Part shown: positions 42,321 to 54,196 of the stretch, piece by piece
Layout of the letters: each line of letters opens with the position of its first letter
Position numbering within the stretch: position 1 is the stretch's first letter
Assembly (NCBI RefSeq): GCF_000182925.2
Contig: NC_026501.1
Coordinates: 8,473,917 to 8,537,916, forward strand
Direction: 5' to 3'
Length of the DNA stretch: 64,000 bases
From: Neurospora crassa OR74A
Lineage: Eukaryota; Ascomycota; Sordariomycetes; Sordariales; Sordariaceae
The notes under the pieces: generated by a model
What the model saw: the letters and a program-made list of their open reading frames with translations, nothing else
Databases searched by the model: none
What the model was told of the DNA's origin: nothing
Program-made: the position numbers and the translations under genes

Positions 42321-45300
42321 ATGTGTGGTGGTAAGTTGCAGGAACCACAGCGTCCCCCGCAATGATCCCGTCCTTGACCAATGTGCTCTTCAATGCCTCC
42401 ATGATCGTGGTCTGATGATCTCCTGCTAGGACCCTCCCCATACGCGCGCGACACCCAGTCGTCAAGCCCGACGTCTCCCAGCTTCGCGGCTAGCCACCTA
42501 CCGGCTCGCGATTCCGACGACGAAGAGTACAATGCTCATGAAACGAGTGACACAGAGTTCGACAACACCATCGAGCATGACCACCTTGGCAGCAGGCCTG
42601 GCAGCGCTGGTAGCCACGGCGACCTGGCCAACAACGGGAACCACTCGACAGACGCAGAGATTGAAGAGGGCATGCTTCTCAGAGATATGCCCAAAAAGAC
42701 GACATTCTACGACGCCGTAACCGAGCGCCAGATGACTCAGACAGACGCCAAGCTGTTCTATCAACGGAGCCAGGTCGAGAGAAACCAGATTCCTACAGAC
42801 GGCCACGCTACTCCCACTGGCAGCCCATTCATCGCGCCAGGCCACGGTCACGGCACTGTAACAAGGCAAATCCCTACGGACTCTTCCCAGAGCGCCATCC
42901 TGTCTCCCGAGTCCACGATGGGCACTGGGCTTAAGGCCGGCCCTGCCAATGATCCTTTGATCGAGGCCTCGCTCCGGCAAAAGATGCCGCGACTGTCTGG
43001 CAGCTACAGTCATACTCGGACTGTCACCGGCAGCTCGCCATTGCCGGGGAGGATGAACCAGGCTGCTCAGCGGGAGACGTTGCTGAACACCGGCATGGTC
43101 TCTGGTATTGGAAGCAGTACTTATATGGACACAGACCCTCAGATCACTGCGGAGCTTACTGGCATCTTTCAGGGCGTTCAGAAGATCATTGATCTTCGGC
43201 AAAAGTACATCAATCTGTCCCTCCAAGGGCCGCATGATAACCCTAAGGATGATCCTAACTGGGTCATCTATCCTCCTCCCCCGGGCCCGGCTTGGAGCGC
43301 CGGAAACAGCCTAGCGAACAGCATGATACTGAATAACGACAAACACGAAGGGTCCTCTGGCACCCCATACAAGTGGACGGGCAAGAGGCGCAAACCTGGG
43401 CAGGATATTGGCGAAGATTTTGTGCTTGAGGACTTGTTGCCTGTGCCTGGTCCGGATGACTTTACGTATAAACTGGATGAAAATGGTGTTTACCAGATCT
43501 ACAGCAACGACCAGCACAAAGAGGCCGATCAGCCAGCTATCAAGATCCCAACCTTGAGGGAGTATTACTTGGATCTGGAAGCCATCCTGTCCGTCTCCTC
43601 GGACGGACCTAGCAAGAGCTTTGCCTTCAGACGTCTTCAGTACCTCGAGAAGCGGTTCGACCTTTATGTGCTTTTGGAAGGATACGATGAGACGGCCGAC
43701 TGCAAGAAGGTGCCCCATCGTGATTTCTATAACGTCAGAAAGGTTGACACCCACGTTCACCACTCGGCCTGCATGAACCAGAAGCATCTCTTGCGTTTTA
43801 TCAAGAGTAAGATCAAGAAGTATCCGGACGAGATTGTGCTTTACAGAGATGGCAAGTACTTGACGCTAGCGGAGGTATTCGAGAGTCTCAACCTCACAGC
43901 GTACGATCTCAGTATCGACACGCTGGATATGCATGCTCACACGGATTCGTTCCACCGCTTCGACAAGTTCAACCTCAAGTATAACCCAATCGGCGAGTCG
44001 CGTTTGCGTACCATCTTCCTCAAGACCGATAACTTTATCAACGGACGCTACCTGGCCGAAATCACCAAGGAAGTCATTGCGGATCTGGAGTCTAGCAAAT
44101 ACCAGATGGTTGAGTGGCGTGTGTCTATTTACGGCAAGTCCCTCGATGAGTGGGACAAGCTTGCCAGCTGGGTTGTCGACAACAAGCTGTTCTCTCACAA
44201 CGTCCGCTGGCTCGTCCAGATTCCTCGCCTTTACGATGTCTACAAAGCTAGTGGCGGCGTAAACACGTTTGAGGAAATTGTCAGGAACATCTTCGAGCCC
44301 TTGTTCGAGGTCACTAAGGATCCCTCCAGCCACCCCAAGCTGCACATCTTCCTGCAGAGAGTCATTGGTTTGGACAGTGTCGACGATGAAAGCAAGGTCG
44401 AGCGACGACTGTTCAGGAAGTTCCCCGTCCCTAAGATTTGGGACGGCAAGCAGAACCCTCCTTACAGCTACTGGATCTATTACCTGTATGCGAACATGGC
44501 CTCGCTTAACCATTGGCGCAAGAGGCGTGGGTTCAACACTTTTGTCCTCCGTCCCCATTGCGGTGAAGCGGGTGACAGCGAGCATCTTGCCGTCGCTGCT
44601 CTGTGCTGCCACAGCATCAGCCACGGTCTTCTCTTGCGCAAGGTTCCTGTCTTGCAATACGTCTTTTACCTTGAAAAAATTGGTATTGCCATGTCGCCAT
44701 TGAGCAACAACGCGTTGTTCTTGGCATACGAGAGAAACCCGATGCACCAATACTTCAAGCGTGGCCTCAACGTGTCGCTCTCCACGGATGATCCTCTCCA
44801 GTTTGCGTTCACCAAGGAGCCGCTTATCGAGGAGTATGCGGTGGCGGCGCAGATCTACAAGCTCAGCCCCGTGGATATGTGCGAGCTTGCAAAGAACTCT
44901 GTGAAGCAGAGTGGTTACGAGCGTTCGATCAAGGAGCAGTGGCTGGGCAAGAACTTTGACTTACCAGGAGCCCAGGGCAATACCATGGTCAAGACCAACG
45001 TGCCTGACCGCAGAGAGGAGTTCCGCTATAGAACTCTACTTGAGGAAAGGGGAATGTAAGTTTATGTACTTCCGTCGACCCTGTGGACGACTGCTGACAA
45101 GTGAATAAATACAGGGTTGAAAGATACAATGCCCTCGCAGCCGAATCGGCGGCAGCTGTTGCCCAAGCAGCCCCCAAATCTCCGGCGCCGCCTGCGAAGG
45201 CTATCATTGGGGAGGCGAAGACACCGCTCAACACCAGCACTTTGCAGCCCGCTCCGCACGGGGGAAACGACTCCCTTTCACAGTCCCAGACCCTTCCCAG

Positions 45301-45505
45301 CCCCATGCAGCAGTCGCCTCAGCTGGGACTCCCCAGTGCCGCGCTCGAAGGAACAGGAACCGCCACTGGTCTCACCGACTCGATGAGGGAGCTGCATCTC
45401 CCCGAGCACGAACCTAGGTATTTCCCCGGGGTGATGTCGCGCAGCCAGGGGCGCAAGACCAGCACCCGACAGAGTTCGTTGCATGAGAGCGATGCTAAGC
45501 CGTAG
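42321..45505 (+). CDS. AMD1: AMP deaminase
   Basis: Exons 42321-42330 (10 nt, MCG plus one base), 42430-45055 and 45115-45505, 1,008 aa. Introns are 99 bp (GTAAGT donor) and 59 bp (GTAAGT donor, TGCTGACAA branch site). Converts AMP to IMP plus ammonia in purine interconversion, cytosolic. The catalytic domain starts near residue 435: KVDTHVHHSACMNQKHLLRF supplies the HxH zinc ligands, then DTLDMHAHTDSFHRFDKFNL, FVLRPHCGEAGDSEH with the catalytic Glu, and SLSTDDPLQF (about 786), the signature with the zinc-binding Asp. The N-terminal ~400 residues are regulatory and partly disordered, as in yeast Amd1. The C-terminal exon adds ~130 mostly disordered residues. The tiny first exon is placed by the MCGGPSPYARDT junction and splice signals. 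Confidence 0.95.
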
Positions 45506-47464
45506 GTGGCTGACATCACCTCATCTGGAGAATTCGTCGGCGAGGTGGAGATGATGAGAAGGAAGGACACACCGAGCGTGATTGTGATGGAGGATTATAT
45601 GGAGGACATGCAGCCTCCAGAAGCTACGGTGGGGATGGCGCAGGAGGTGGGGAGTACGCCTGTGCAAGACTGTCCTGACTGTTTGGAGGTGGTATGTGAG
45701 TGAGTGAGTGAGTGAAGGGCATCTTCGTTGAAGATATTAGACATTGGGCCATTCTGGGTCTGGACTGGCTGGGTAATGCAAGTGGTACTGGTATCTGGAG
45801 TCATGCTATATAGACTTGACAGAATATTGAACCGAGTTCAGAGGGTGATTCGATCGATATAGGTATAATCTACGTTGAACTGGCGTTTAGACTTTTGGTC
45901 AGGGTATCTCCACCAAGAAAAAGGGGGTCGACAATAGTTGCTACTAGCTTGTATTGATGATTACGTTACCGTACGCGAGGGAGTTACGACGAAACAAATG
46001 CAATTCAGGGGGCGTATAAATAACATCGACACCCGCTGAACGGCTCCCATGCCCAGCGGACCCCGACCTGAAATGAACGATCCACCAAGCGCCCAAATGT
46101 CAAGAGGGAAAACCCGGGATATGACGCTATCTACACGTGCGGTTACAGTAGATCGCTGATGAATGCCCGGGTTTGCCGGTCGGGACCAGCTGGCTGCTGT
46201 TTCTTGATTGATTGATGGGAAAGTTGGGCGTGAAGAAGAGCCCAAGTTGACTGTCACAATTAAGCCACAATTACGGCCAATCAATAGATACTGTGTAACA
46301 AAGTGAAAGTTGCGCTTTCGAGGTACTTATTCAGGTGCTATGCCGTACCAGCAGCGCTCGAGATGCGGCTGGGCTGTGCTTGCTCCTGCACGATCTCACT
46401 CTTTCGGGTTCAATTTGGACAAGAATCCTTCGTTCCTGCGCCAGTACCTTGCTTCGATGTTGTTGGTCGGTCATTGGGGTTGACCTGAACCCTCGAAATG
46501 CGCTGCGGTTATTCCAAATAAAAGCTAGGTACATACACCTCCAGCGCTGGGAGGTTACGTACCTGTTCTTGGGGTTTCAAATTGTAAGGTACGAACAAGG
46601 TGTTCATTTGTCCTCGGGTCAATAGTGCACTTCCTACCTACGCTTGATTTGATCTCGAATGGATTTTCCGTGGACATTGCAATTACATAAATATACATTT
46701 TGGTGATAGCATCCATGAAGATCGCGGTGTCTTCGCGACCGCTTCGTTGCATCGTCTAAATTCCCCCAAATTCAGCGAACCCCCCCACCCCCCCGAACAC
46801 ACACCCCCCGGACCGGCTCCTTTAAACGAGCACTTGGGTCCACGACTTGGACATAGAGTAATTTCCAACGTCTCCCTTGGCTCGACCATTTCGACCGCAA
46901 CTCCAGACTCTTGATCACGATAAAGGTCAAATTCCTCGCAGGGTCACCGCAGCCGCGCGTGCTCGCTGTCGTCGACATCTTCCCGACGTTCCCTCGCTCG
47001 AAATTACAGGCTACCTATCCGTAGGTACCATACAGGAGGGCCTTGGCCGGCCGCAATCCTACGCGCAAGCGGGCATACCTACAGTGCTTGCTTCAGCGGC
47101 TACCCCTTGCTTCAGGAGCACCCGTACACTCTAGAAGAGCTTCCATCCTCGTTCACCTTCTGCCCGGCAGCCGCAGCGCCGCACCCCCGTCACCCGTCAC
47201 CAACCCAGCGTCACCCGCTCTCACACGCTGCTGCCGCCGCCGCCGCCGCCGCTCGCTCCTTGATTCCATTTCCTACCGGACACACACACACCCCCCCTTC
47301 CCCGGCAGAACCAAGACTTGTGATACCACACCACCAGCCACCATTCGCACCACGGCGCCTTTCGTTTTCCCCAATTCCTTTCTTCGCAACAGCAACTCCC
47401 TTGCGTCGGTTCATGTCGGCTGCCATCCAAAGGGCATCATACGAGCAGATTTCCCGCAGCAGCC
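45506..47464. other. Intergenic (about 2.0 kb)
   Basis: AMD1 3' region and the SLA1 promoter and leader. It has a GTGA repeat (45695-45715), C-rich patches near 46765-46815, CGC repeats near 47235-47255 and a pyrimidine-rich stretch before the SLA1 start. No gene supported. Confidence 0.5.
45695..45715. repeat. GTGA tetranucleotide microsatellite
   Basis: About five tandem GTGA units in the AMD1 3' region. Confidence 0.85.
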
Positions 47465-50400
47465 ATGGGCTTCCTCGGCGTCTATAGGGCCATTTACGAT
47501 TACACGCCCCAGGGCGAGGGCGAGTTGACAATCTCCGAGGGCGACATTCTCTATGTGTTGGAAAAGAGTCAGGAGGACGATTGGTGGAAGGCGAAGAAGA
47601 AGGCCAATGCTGCCGACGATGACGAGCCCGTCGGCTTGATCCCCAACAACTACATTGAGGAGGTATGTAATGTGGTCCGAGGTCTAGATCTGGATTGCGT
47701 GCAGTGTCATCTGGGCACTTGTACCTGCTTGGAGGATAGCAAGCTGGCTGGCCTTGGCATTCAGATGGATCACTTGAACTGACCGCGCACACCATGACGC
47801 CAGGCGAAACCCGTATCATACGCTCGCGCGCTCTACGAGTACACGCGTCAGACCGACGAAGAGCTCTCCTTCCCCGAGGATGCGCAGCTCTCAGTCTTCG
47901 ACACTTCCGACCCCGATTGGATCCTTGTTGGCCACGATGGCGACTACGGCTTCGCGCCCGCCAACTACATCGAGTTGGGCGATGGCCAGGCTGGCCAGGT
48001 CGAGGAGGAGGAAGAAGCGACTGCCCCCCCTCCTCCTCTTCCGCAGAGGACACCCAGCGTCAGCGTCGATGTAGCCAGCCCGCCCCTGCCCGCCAGGAGT
48101 GTGCCCTCCGAGCCAAGCACCCCTGTCGCCGCTTCCAACCCTGCTGCCGCCGCCATCGCCGGAGTTATGGCCAACCGCTCTTCTTTCCAACCTCCAGCGC
48201 CTATCAGTGTTCCCCAGCCCCAGCGACAGTCATACGCTTCGGAAGATTACGAAAATGAGGTAAGGTCCCCGCCGCTTCCGAGCCGCCCGCGGGGCGATTC
48301 GCAAATTGCTCCGGAGCAAAAATCCTACAGACCGGTGCCGCCGCCCGCTCAGTCAGCAGCCCACGACACCGACGACTATGGCATTAGCCCGCGAACCTCC
48401 CAGGCTCCTCCTCCTCAGACCGCCGCGCTTACCCCTGGCGGTTTCCACATGTACAACATCAACGAGATGACGTCGGTGATGGGCAAGAAGAAGAAGATGC
48501 CTACCACGCTGGGCATCAACCTGAGGACGGGAATGATTCTCATAGCGCCGGAACATTCCCACGACGGTCCATCGCAGGAATGGCGGGCCGATTGCATGAC
48601 ACACTACTCTCGGGAGGGCAAGCACGTGTTTATGGAGCTCGTACGACCAAGCAAGAGCGTTGACTTTCATGCGGGCGCCAAGGACACCGCTGAAGAGATC
48701 GTCGCGATGCTGGGCGACATGGCCGGAACTGTGCGCCTCGAGGGACTCAAGGAGATCATTGCCGCGGGAGCCGGAGGCAAGAAGAAGAAGGGTGCTGTGC
48801 TGTATGATTTTATGGCTCAGGGTGAGGACGAGGTTACTGTCGGCGTTGGTGATGAGGTAGTTATTCTCGACGATACCAAGAGTGACGAGTGGTGGATGGT
48901 GCGTCGCGTCAAGAACGGCAAGGAGGGTGTGGTTCCCAGCAGCTACATTGAGATCAACGGCGTGTGGGAAGAGCCGGAGACGGCCGTTACCGGTATTGCC
49001 GTGGGCATGTCGGAAGTCGAGAAGAACCGCCTGGAAGAGGCGCGCTTAACCAAGGAGGCTATCAAGGCTGCCCAGCGCGAGGAAGAGAAGGAGAAGCAGA
49101 AGAGGAACTCTGAGGTAGGCCCAGGATTGCAATTGCAAGAACGAAATAGTAGTTTGCCGGCCACAGATGATAACAGGAGAGGAAAACAGCGAAGCAGTAG
49201 GCGCGAACCCGGTCAGAACAGCAGCTCCAAGTCGTCAAGCAAGTCGAGTAAGTACACCCATGTCCAGATTTTCTTTCAGAGTATGCAGAATACTGACAGT
49301 TTGTCGCAGAGCCCGATCCTTCCAAAGTGCGAACATGGACCGATCGATCCAAGTCCTTCAGCGTTGAGGCCCAGTTCCTCGGTGTCAAGGATGGCAAGAT
49401 CAGGCTCCACAAGATGAACGGTGTGCAGATCGCCGTGCCCGTCTCGAAGATGTCAGTTGAGGATCTCGAGTACGTGGAGCGCGTAACTGGCGAATCTCTC
49501 GACGAAGACAAGCCCCTATCCGATCTTAGGAACAAGCGATCCGCCGGTGAGTCTTCGAGGTCTAGTCGATCGACGCGCGACAGGGAAAGAGACCGTGGTT
49601 CCAGCTCCCGGGTTGGCGCCACCATCGATTCCTCGAAGAAGCCCGACTACGACTGGTTTAACTTCTTCCTTGGTTGTGACATACAGGTTGGTTTGTGCGA
49701 ACGGTATTCTCAAGCTTTCCTGCGGGAGGCTATCGACGAAAGTGTCTTGCCAGATGTTGATGCTACTGTGCTGAGGAACTTGGGCTTGCGTGAAGGTGAT
49801 ATTATCAAGGTCATGCGGTACCTGGACAACAAGTACATGCGGAACAAGAAAGGCGAAGAGGGCGAGGGAGGACTCTTCTCTGGGCCAGGAGGTGCGCTCC
49901 GCAACAACACGAAGAAGGGCAGGCCGGCGCCCCCCGTCGAGGTCAGCAACACCGTTGATCCCAACGCTTTCTCTAAGGACTCGGGTGCTGGTAGTGGCAA
50001 GTCATCATCTCCTACGGCTGCGGCTACGCCAACACCGTCTGCCTCGAAGCCTTCCAGTGGCTTTGATGATGATGCTTGGGATGTCAAGCCTACCAAGACG
50101 AAAACCCCTGAGCCGGCTGCGCAAGCCGTTGCTCCCGCTCCTGCGGCGGCACCCGCTGCCGCTCCAGCCCCTGCTGCGCCAGCTCTGGTTGACGCGCCGG
50201 CCCCCCCTCCGCCGGCGGCTCTTACCAAGTCGATGCAGGAGTTGTCGTTGCTTACCCAGCCTTTGGAACCCGAGAAGGTCGCTCCTCCGCCAGTTGTGCA
50301 ACCGGCCATCACGTTGCCTCCGCCCTCCGCGGCTCCAGCTCCGGCTGCTGCTGCTCCTGCACAGGTCCCTCAGCTTACCGGCGCCACTCCCGGCTTCTTC

Positions 50401-51241
50401 ACCGGTATGCAACCTCCTGCTGTTGGTGCACAGATCCTTCCTCAAAACATTGCCCGTCAAAGACCTCTTGCTCCTCAGTTCACTGCGGCCCCGGGTGGTC
50501 TTGTTGCTCCACCTCCATCTCGCCCCCTCTCGGCGCCTCAGTCCGCTCAACCCAGCGCCTTCACGCCACCCCCTATCCAGCCTCAGATGACCGGTTTCCA
50601 GGCACCCCAGATTGCTCCTCCTGGCCAGAGCCTCGGCGATCTCGCCCAGCAACGTCTTCAGCAGCAGTACACCGCCCAGATGCAGGCCCAGCAACAACAG
50701 ATGCAACAGCCTATGATGACGGGCATGCAACCTATGATGACGGGCATGCAGCCCCAGCAGACCGGCTTCGGCCAATTCCCCCCTCAACAACAACCCTTCA
50801 TGCCCCAGCCTACCGGCTTTGGTATGCAGCAGCAACAACAACCCATGATGACAGGCATGCAGCCCCAGCAAACCGGCTTCGGTCAATTCCCTCAACAACA
50901 GCCGCAACCCTTTATGCCCCAGCCGACCGGTTACGGTCACGTCGGTGGTGGACTGCCGCCTCCTCTCCAGCCTCAGGCTACGGGCATGAGCTTCACTCAG
51001 GGCTTTGGAAACGGACCCCAGCAGCATCAGCAGCCGTTGGTGCCGCAGCAGACGGGGCCGGCGCCGCCTGTGAGGTTCGGTATTAGTGGTGATGCGAAGA
51101 AACTGGCGCCGCAGGCGACGGGGAGGAGAGCCAACTTGGCTGCTGCTAGTAAGTTTTGCCCGCATAAAAGGCATGTCTTGTTGTAGTAAAAGGAAATGTG
51201 CTAACAGTTTCCTAGCTCCCGATAACCCGTTCGGTTTCTAA
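47465..51241 (+). CDS. SLA1: Actin cytoskeleton-regulatory endocytic adaptor Sla1
   Basis: Exons 47465-47662, 47804-49247, 49310-51148 and 51216-51241, 1,168 aa. Introns are 141, 62 and 67 bp. Sla1 links cargo, clathrin and the Arp2/3 activator Las17 at cortical actin patches. Domains in order: SH3-1 (about 5-66; YRAIYDYTPQGEGELTISEG), SH3-2 (about 68-125; ARALYEYTRQTDEELSFPED), a conserved block NEMTSVMGKKKKMPTTLGIN, SH3-3 (about 395-455; GAVLYDFMAQGEDEVTVG), SHD1 (about 551-612; WTDRSKSFSVEAQFLGVKDG), which binds NPFxD cargo signals, and SHD2/SAM-like (about 660-725; YDWFNFFLGCDIQVGLCERY). The tail has many PQxTG repeats matching the Ark1/Prk1 kinase consensus (for example MQPQQTG), then the short last exon ending DNPFGF. 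The last exon (26 nt) is placed by splice signals and this conserved end. Confidence 0.95.
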
Positions 51242-53023
51242 GCTTTCTCCATACAATTCATGTAGGCTTTGTCGGATTCTTGTGAGTGGTTGAGCGTGCA
51301 GTGGTTGGGTTTAGTTTTGTTGCTTGGTTGGGGCTGGTTGTTAATAGACTGTGCGGACTACCCAAGAAATGGGTGATGCAGAGCGAGGTGAATCTGGAGT
51401 GAAGAAGAGAACTCGGTGAAAGGAAACGCAAATGCGAGCGGAATTGGGAAGGTTGGTTGGTGGTAAGTTCCATGGTGGGAAAGGTACCTAGTGAGGTGTG
51501 AGGTGTGGTGCAAAGCATTAGCGAGTTCTCCGAGACAAACAAACACAATTAGACACACGCCGACGAAACAGAAGGAGAAGAGGAAGAAGAGGCAGTAGAA
51601 GCAGTAGAAGCAGCAGCAGCACCGCGGATCGCATAGCATCGTTGCAATCTTTTTTTTTATAATAAGATGGATAACTTTTTAATATGATAATTACTAAGAT
51701 GGATTGTCAAGTTTCGGGTTACCTCCGTCTTCTTGGATGTGAATGAAAACTCTCAAAAGTCCCAACAAAGTTGCCACGTATGTATGTATCAAACGACGGC
51801 ACTTGCTTCTTCTTCTATTCTTACCATACCGATGGTGGATAAACTTGAACGTATCGTTACGATTGTACTTGATGTGACTGTGACGGCACATCATGCCAGC
51901 ACATGTCGCAGTACTAAAGATCTTATTTACCTGCCATCTGGTCTTTCAGGTCTTACCTTTTATCCTATTTGGACTGCTGTCATCGCATATCAGAGGCCCT
52001 AGATATACACAATTCTTTCTCGTGTAATAGACTGAGTCATCTCGTCTTCCTGCTTCGTCCCTAACTCTAATATTGTATTACTTTCGTCCAGACGTGTTGG
52101 ACGCACGCATCAACCCACAGTACATGATGTAAAAGTGTAATGATATAGGATCCTCAGTAAGCAATAGGTAGGGACTTGTGGGTTTTTCAATCTAGCTAGG
52201 TATTCATCAACATTACTTCACTATAAGACGCACTTCGCCGAGGATACTGAGAGTAAGGAAGGGCCTTGTATCAATCGTCTATTATTCTCATTTACCTATT
52301 CTACAAACTACCCTAAATGACCCTAAGCCAATATCATGAGTGCATATCTTAGATATTACCTACCTACCTACCTGCCTACCTACCTACCTACCATACAAAA
52401 GCCAATGCATATGACGCTTTGATTGATCCTTGTCCCATTGTTAAAGTAAGAAACGCTTGCAAGACTGATTATATAGAGTAACCTCACTCCGTGAGTCCGC
52501 TGGTCAAACCTCTCCAACTCATCTACCCCGTTTGACGATGTATCCAAAAGAGATATGGCGAGTAAAACACCGTGATTGTCCCCATGAATTCGACACTGGC
52601 GCCTAGTCCGTCTCTATACCGGCCTCTTGATTCCTTCGTCTCCTCTCGTCATCCGACATTCTGTGGTCATAGCGCTTGTCAGTCTAAAATGGACCTCCCC
52701 CTCCGTATCTTTGTCTCTTCTCTAGTTCCTTTGTATAGTCCTGACATAGTTTCTCGGCATCACGTCCCTTAGCAGCAGCAGCAGAGGCTCTTCTCCGTTC
52801 CCGCTCTCAGGACGTGGCAACGGTAACAACTCGAGCTTAGGTCTCTATTACCATTATGACCTGCGCTCATGGCCTCGATAACACGCCTCAGCGCCGGTAG
52901 GGACGGATCATCGTCGTGATTCCCGCTGGCGCTGCTGCTGCTATGGACAACCGCGTCCCCGTCCACAGGTGGTGAGGATGGCGGGCGCGTAGGAAAAGGG
53001 AGTCCTGAAAAGGCGCGCTAGTC
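51242..53023. other. Intergenic, convergent 3' ends (about 1.8 kb)
   Basis: Between the SLA1 and TLC-domain gene 3' ends. It contains a T-rich/A-rich patch near 51652-51690 and a TACC microsatellite (52357-52392). No gene supported on either strand. Confidence 0.5.
52357..52392. repeat. TACC tetranucleotide microsatellite
   Basis: About nine TACC units with one TGCC interruption. Confidence 0.9.
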
Positions 53024-54196
53024 CTACTGGATCGTCCCCTCGCGGAGCTCCTCGTTGTCGGGGATGAGATCCTCGATCGAGTTCTGACGACGGTGTCTGT
53101 TGACGATTACGGGGCGCTTGGCTTGTTCGGTAGCGGTAGACTTGGCCCCCTTCTCCTCCCCCTTACCAGCAGCGACATCAGACTTTTCCTCCTTCGTCTC
53201 GTCTTGAGGCACAAACCTCTTCCTCACCGCCGAAATCATCTTGAAGAACCAATACCAGTTCAGCGTGTTCAGCGTCAAGTTGCTAGCCACATACAGCAGA
53301 GCAAGCCACACGGGGATGGGTTCAGGCTTGGCGGCGAAGAGCATCACGTTCTCGGCATCGATGGTCGAGCTGGTGGTGTTGTAGTAGGACTGGATGTACT
53401 CCGGGGTGGGCGCGCGGTGTACGGCTTTCCACATGTCTTTGTAGACCTCGATGGATTGCCAGGTGCCCCAGATCAGCCGGCAGCCGAAGAAGGTGACGAG
53501 GAGGGCGATGCCGTTGTACAGCTGCGCACGGGAGCCGGTCATGTTGAGCTTGTCGAAGAACCAGTGGATGTTAAGGAAGGGTGTCGAGAGCTCGTAGAGG
53601 ATAAAGGTCGTGGAGTAGTAGTTGAGGAAGGGTCTCTGGTTGTTGACGGGCATTGTTAGTTGCTGGTAAGAGTTGTGAGTTGGGTTGGGAGGGGAGGAGC
53701 ACAAAGAACGTACGAATCCAAATGAGTAGACCACAAGTGCGCTGACAGCGTGGGCGAGAAGACCGAAGCCAAAGATATCAAAGTTCAGCAGCGTGATGCC
53801 CAAGTCCCAAACAAAGTAGCCACAGGCCAAAGCCTGGATCATGCCCGAGGCACCCGTGTAACCCCAGATGCGCTGCTCCCAGTCCATGGCGGCACGCTCC
53901 TTGTCGGCGTACATGACCCATAGTGCCAGGACGTTGATGAGGGTGCTCTGGACGAGCGAGACGACGTGGGTGTCCCAGTTGGCCTTCTTGGAGCGCGAGT
54001 GCTTGGGGTAGTACTTGGAGAAGAAAAGGTTGGACACGATGGGCGAGACGACGACGTGGACAAAGGTGTAGAGGGCGGCGGCGCCAATGACTTCATGGAT
54101 ATGGAGCGGCAGGGTCGGCAAAGAGAGACGGTCGGCCCATGGCTGGGTGGCCTTGGCCAGAGCCGGAATCGGGGGGAACGGGAAGGGATCCCGCAT
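53024..54196 (-). CDS. TLC-domain membrane protein (TLCD/TMEM56-like)
   Basis: Exon 1 54196-53714 and exon 2 53635-53024. The 78-bp intron (GTACGT donor, AACTAAC branch site, CCAG acceptor) is stop-free and in frame. Product 364 aa. Several hydrophobic segments are visible: VIGAAALYTFVHVVVSPIVS, STLINVLALWVMY, GMIQALACGYFVWDLGITLL, LLAHAVSALVVYSFGF, QLYNGIALLVTFFGCRLIWG and VWLALLYVASNLTLNTLNWY. The spacing and the HAVSAL...YELSTPFLNIHWFFDKL pattern match TLC (TRAM/LAG1/CLN8) proteins of the TMEM56 type rather than ceramide synthases, whose HH motif in the Lag1 core is absent. The charged cytoplasmic tail (DETKEEKSDVAAGKGEEKG) is disordered. Probably an ER or Golgi lipid-related protein; exact role unknown. 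Confidence 0.88.
   Translation of the reverse strand: MRDPFPFPPIPALAKATQPWADRLSLPTLPLHIHEVIGAAALYTFVHVVVSPIVSNLFFSKYYPKHSRSKKANWDTHVVSLVQSTLINVLALWVMYADKERAAMDWEQRIWGYTGASGMIQALACGYFVWDLGITLLNFDIFGFGLLAHAVSALVVYSFGFVRSLCSSPPNPTHNSYQQLTMPVNNQRPFLNYYSTTFILYELSTPFLNIHWFFDKLNMTGSRAQLYNGIALLVTFFGCRLIWGTWQSIEVYKDMWKAVHRAPTPEYIQSYYNTTSSTIDAENVMLFAAKPEPIPVWLALLYVASNLTLNTLNWYWFFKMISAVRKRFVPQDETKEEKSDVAAGKGEEKGAKSTATEQAKRPVIVNRHRRQNSIEDLIPDNEELREGTIQ

Noticed and set aside
43866-44750. 294-codon minus-strand frame over AMP deaminase
   Set aside because: Antisense shadow of the conserved catalytic domain.
46025-46075. Small CCGCTG/CAGCGG inverted repeat as a possible hairpin element
   Set aside because: Six-base stem with a 15-base loop, expected by chance.
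49112-49176. Possible intron after KRNSE in SLA1 (GTAGGC ... AACAG)
   Set aside because: The segment VGPGLQLQERNSS is coding-like and expected in Sla1, and removing it puts a stop in frame.
50005-51174. 389-codon minus-strand frame over SLA1
   Set aside because: Leu/Arg-rich artefact of the Pro/Gln/Ala-rich repeats on the other strand.
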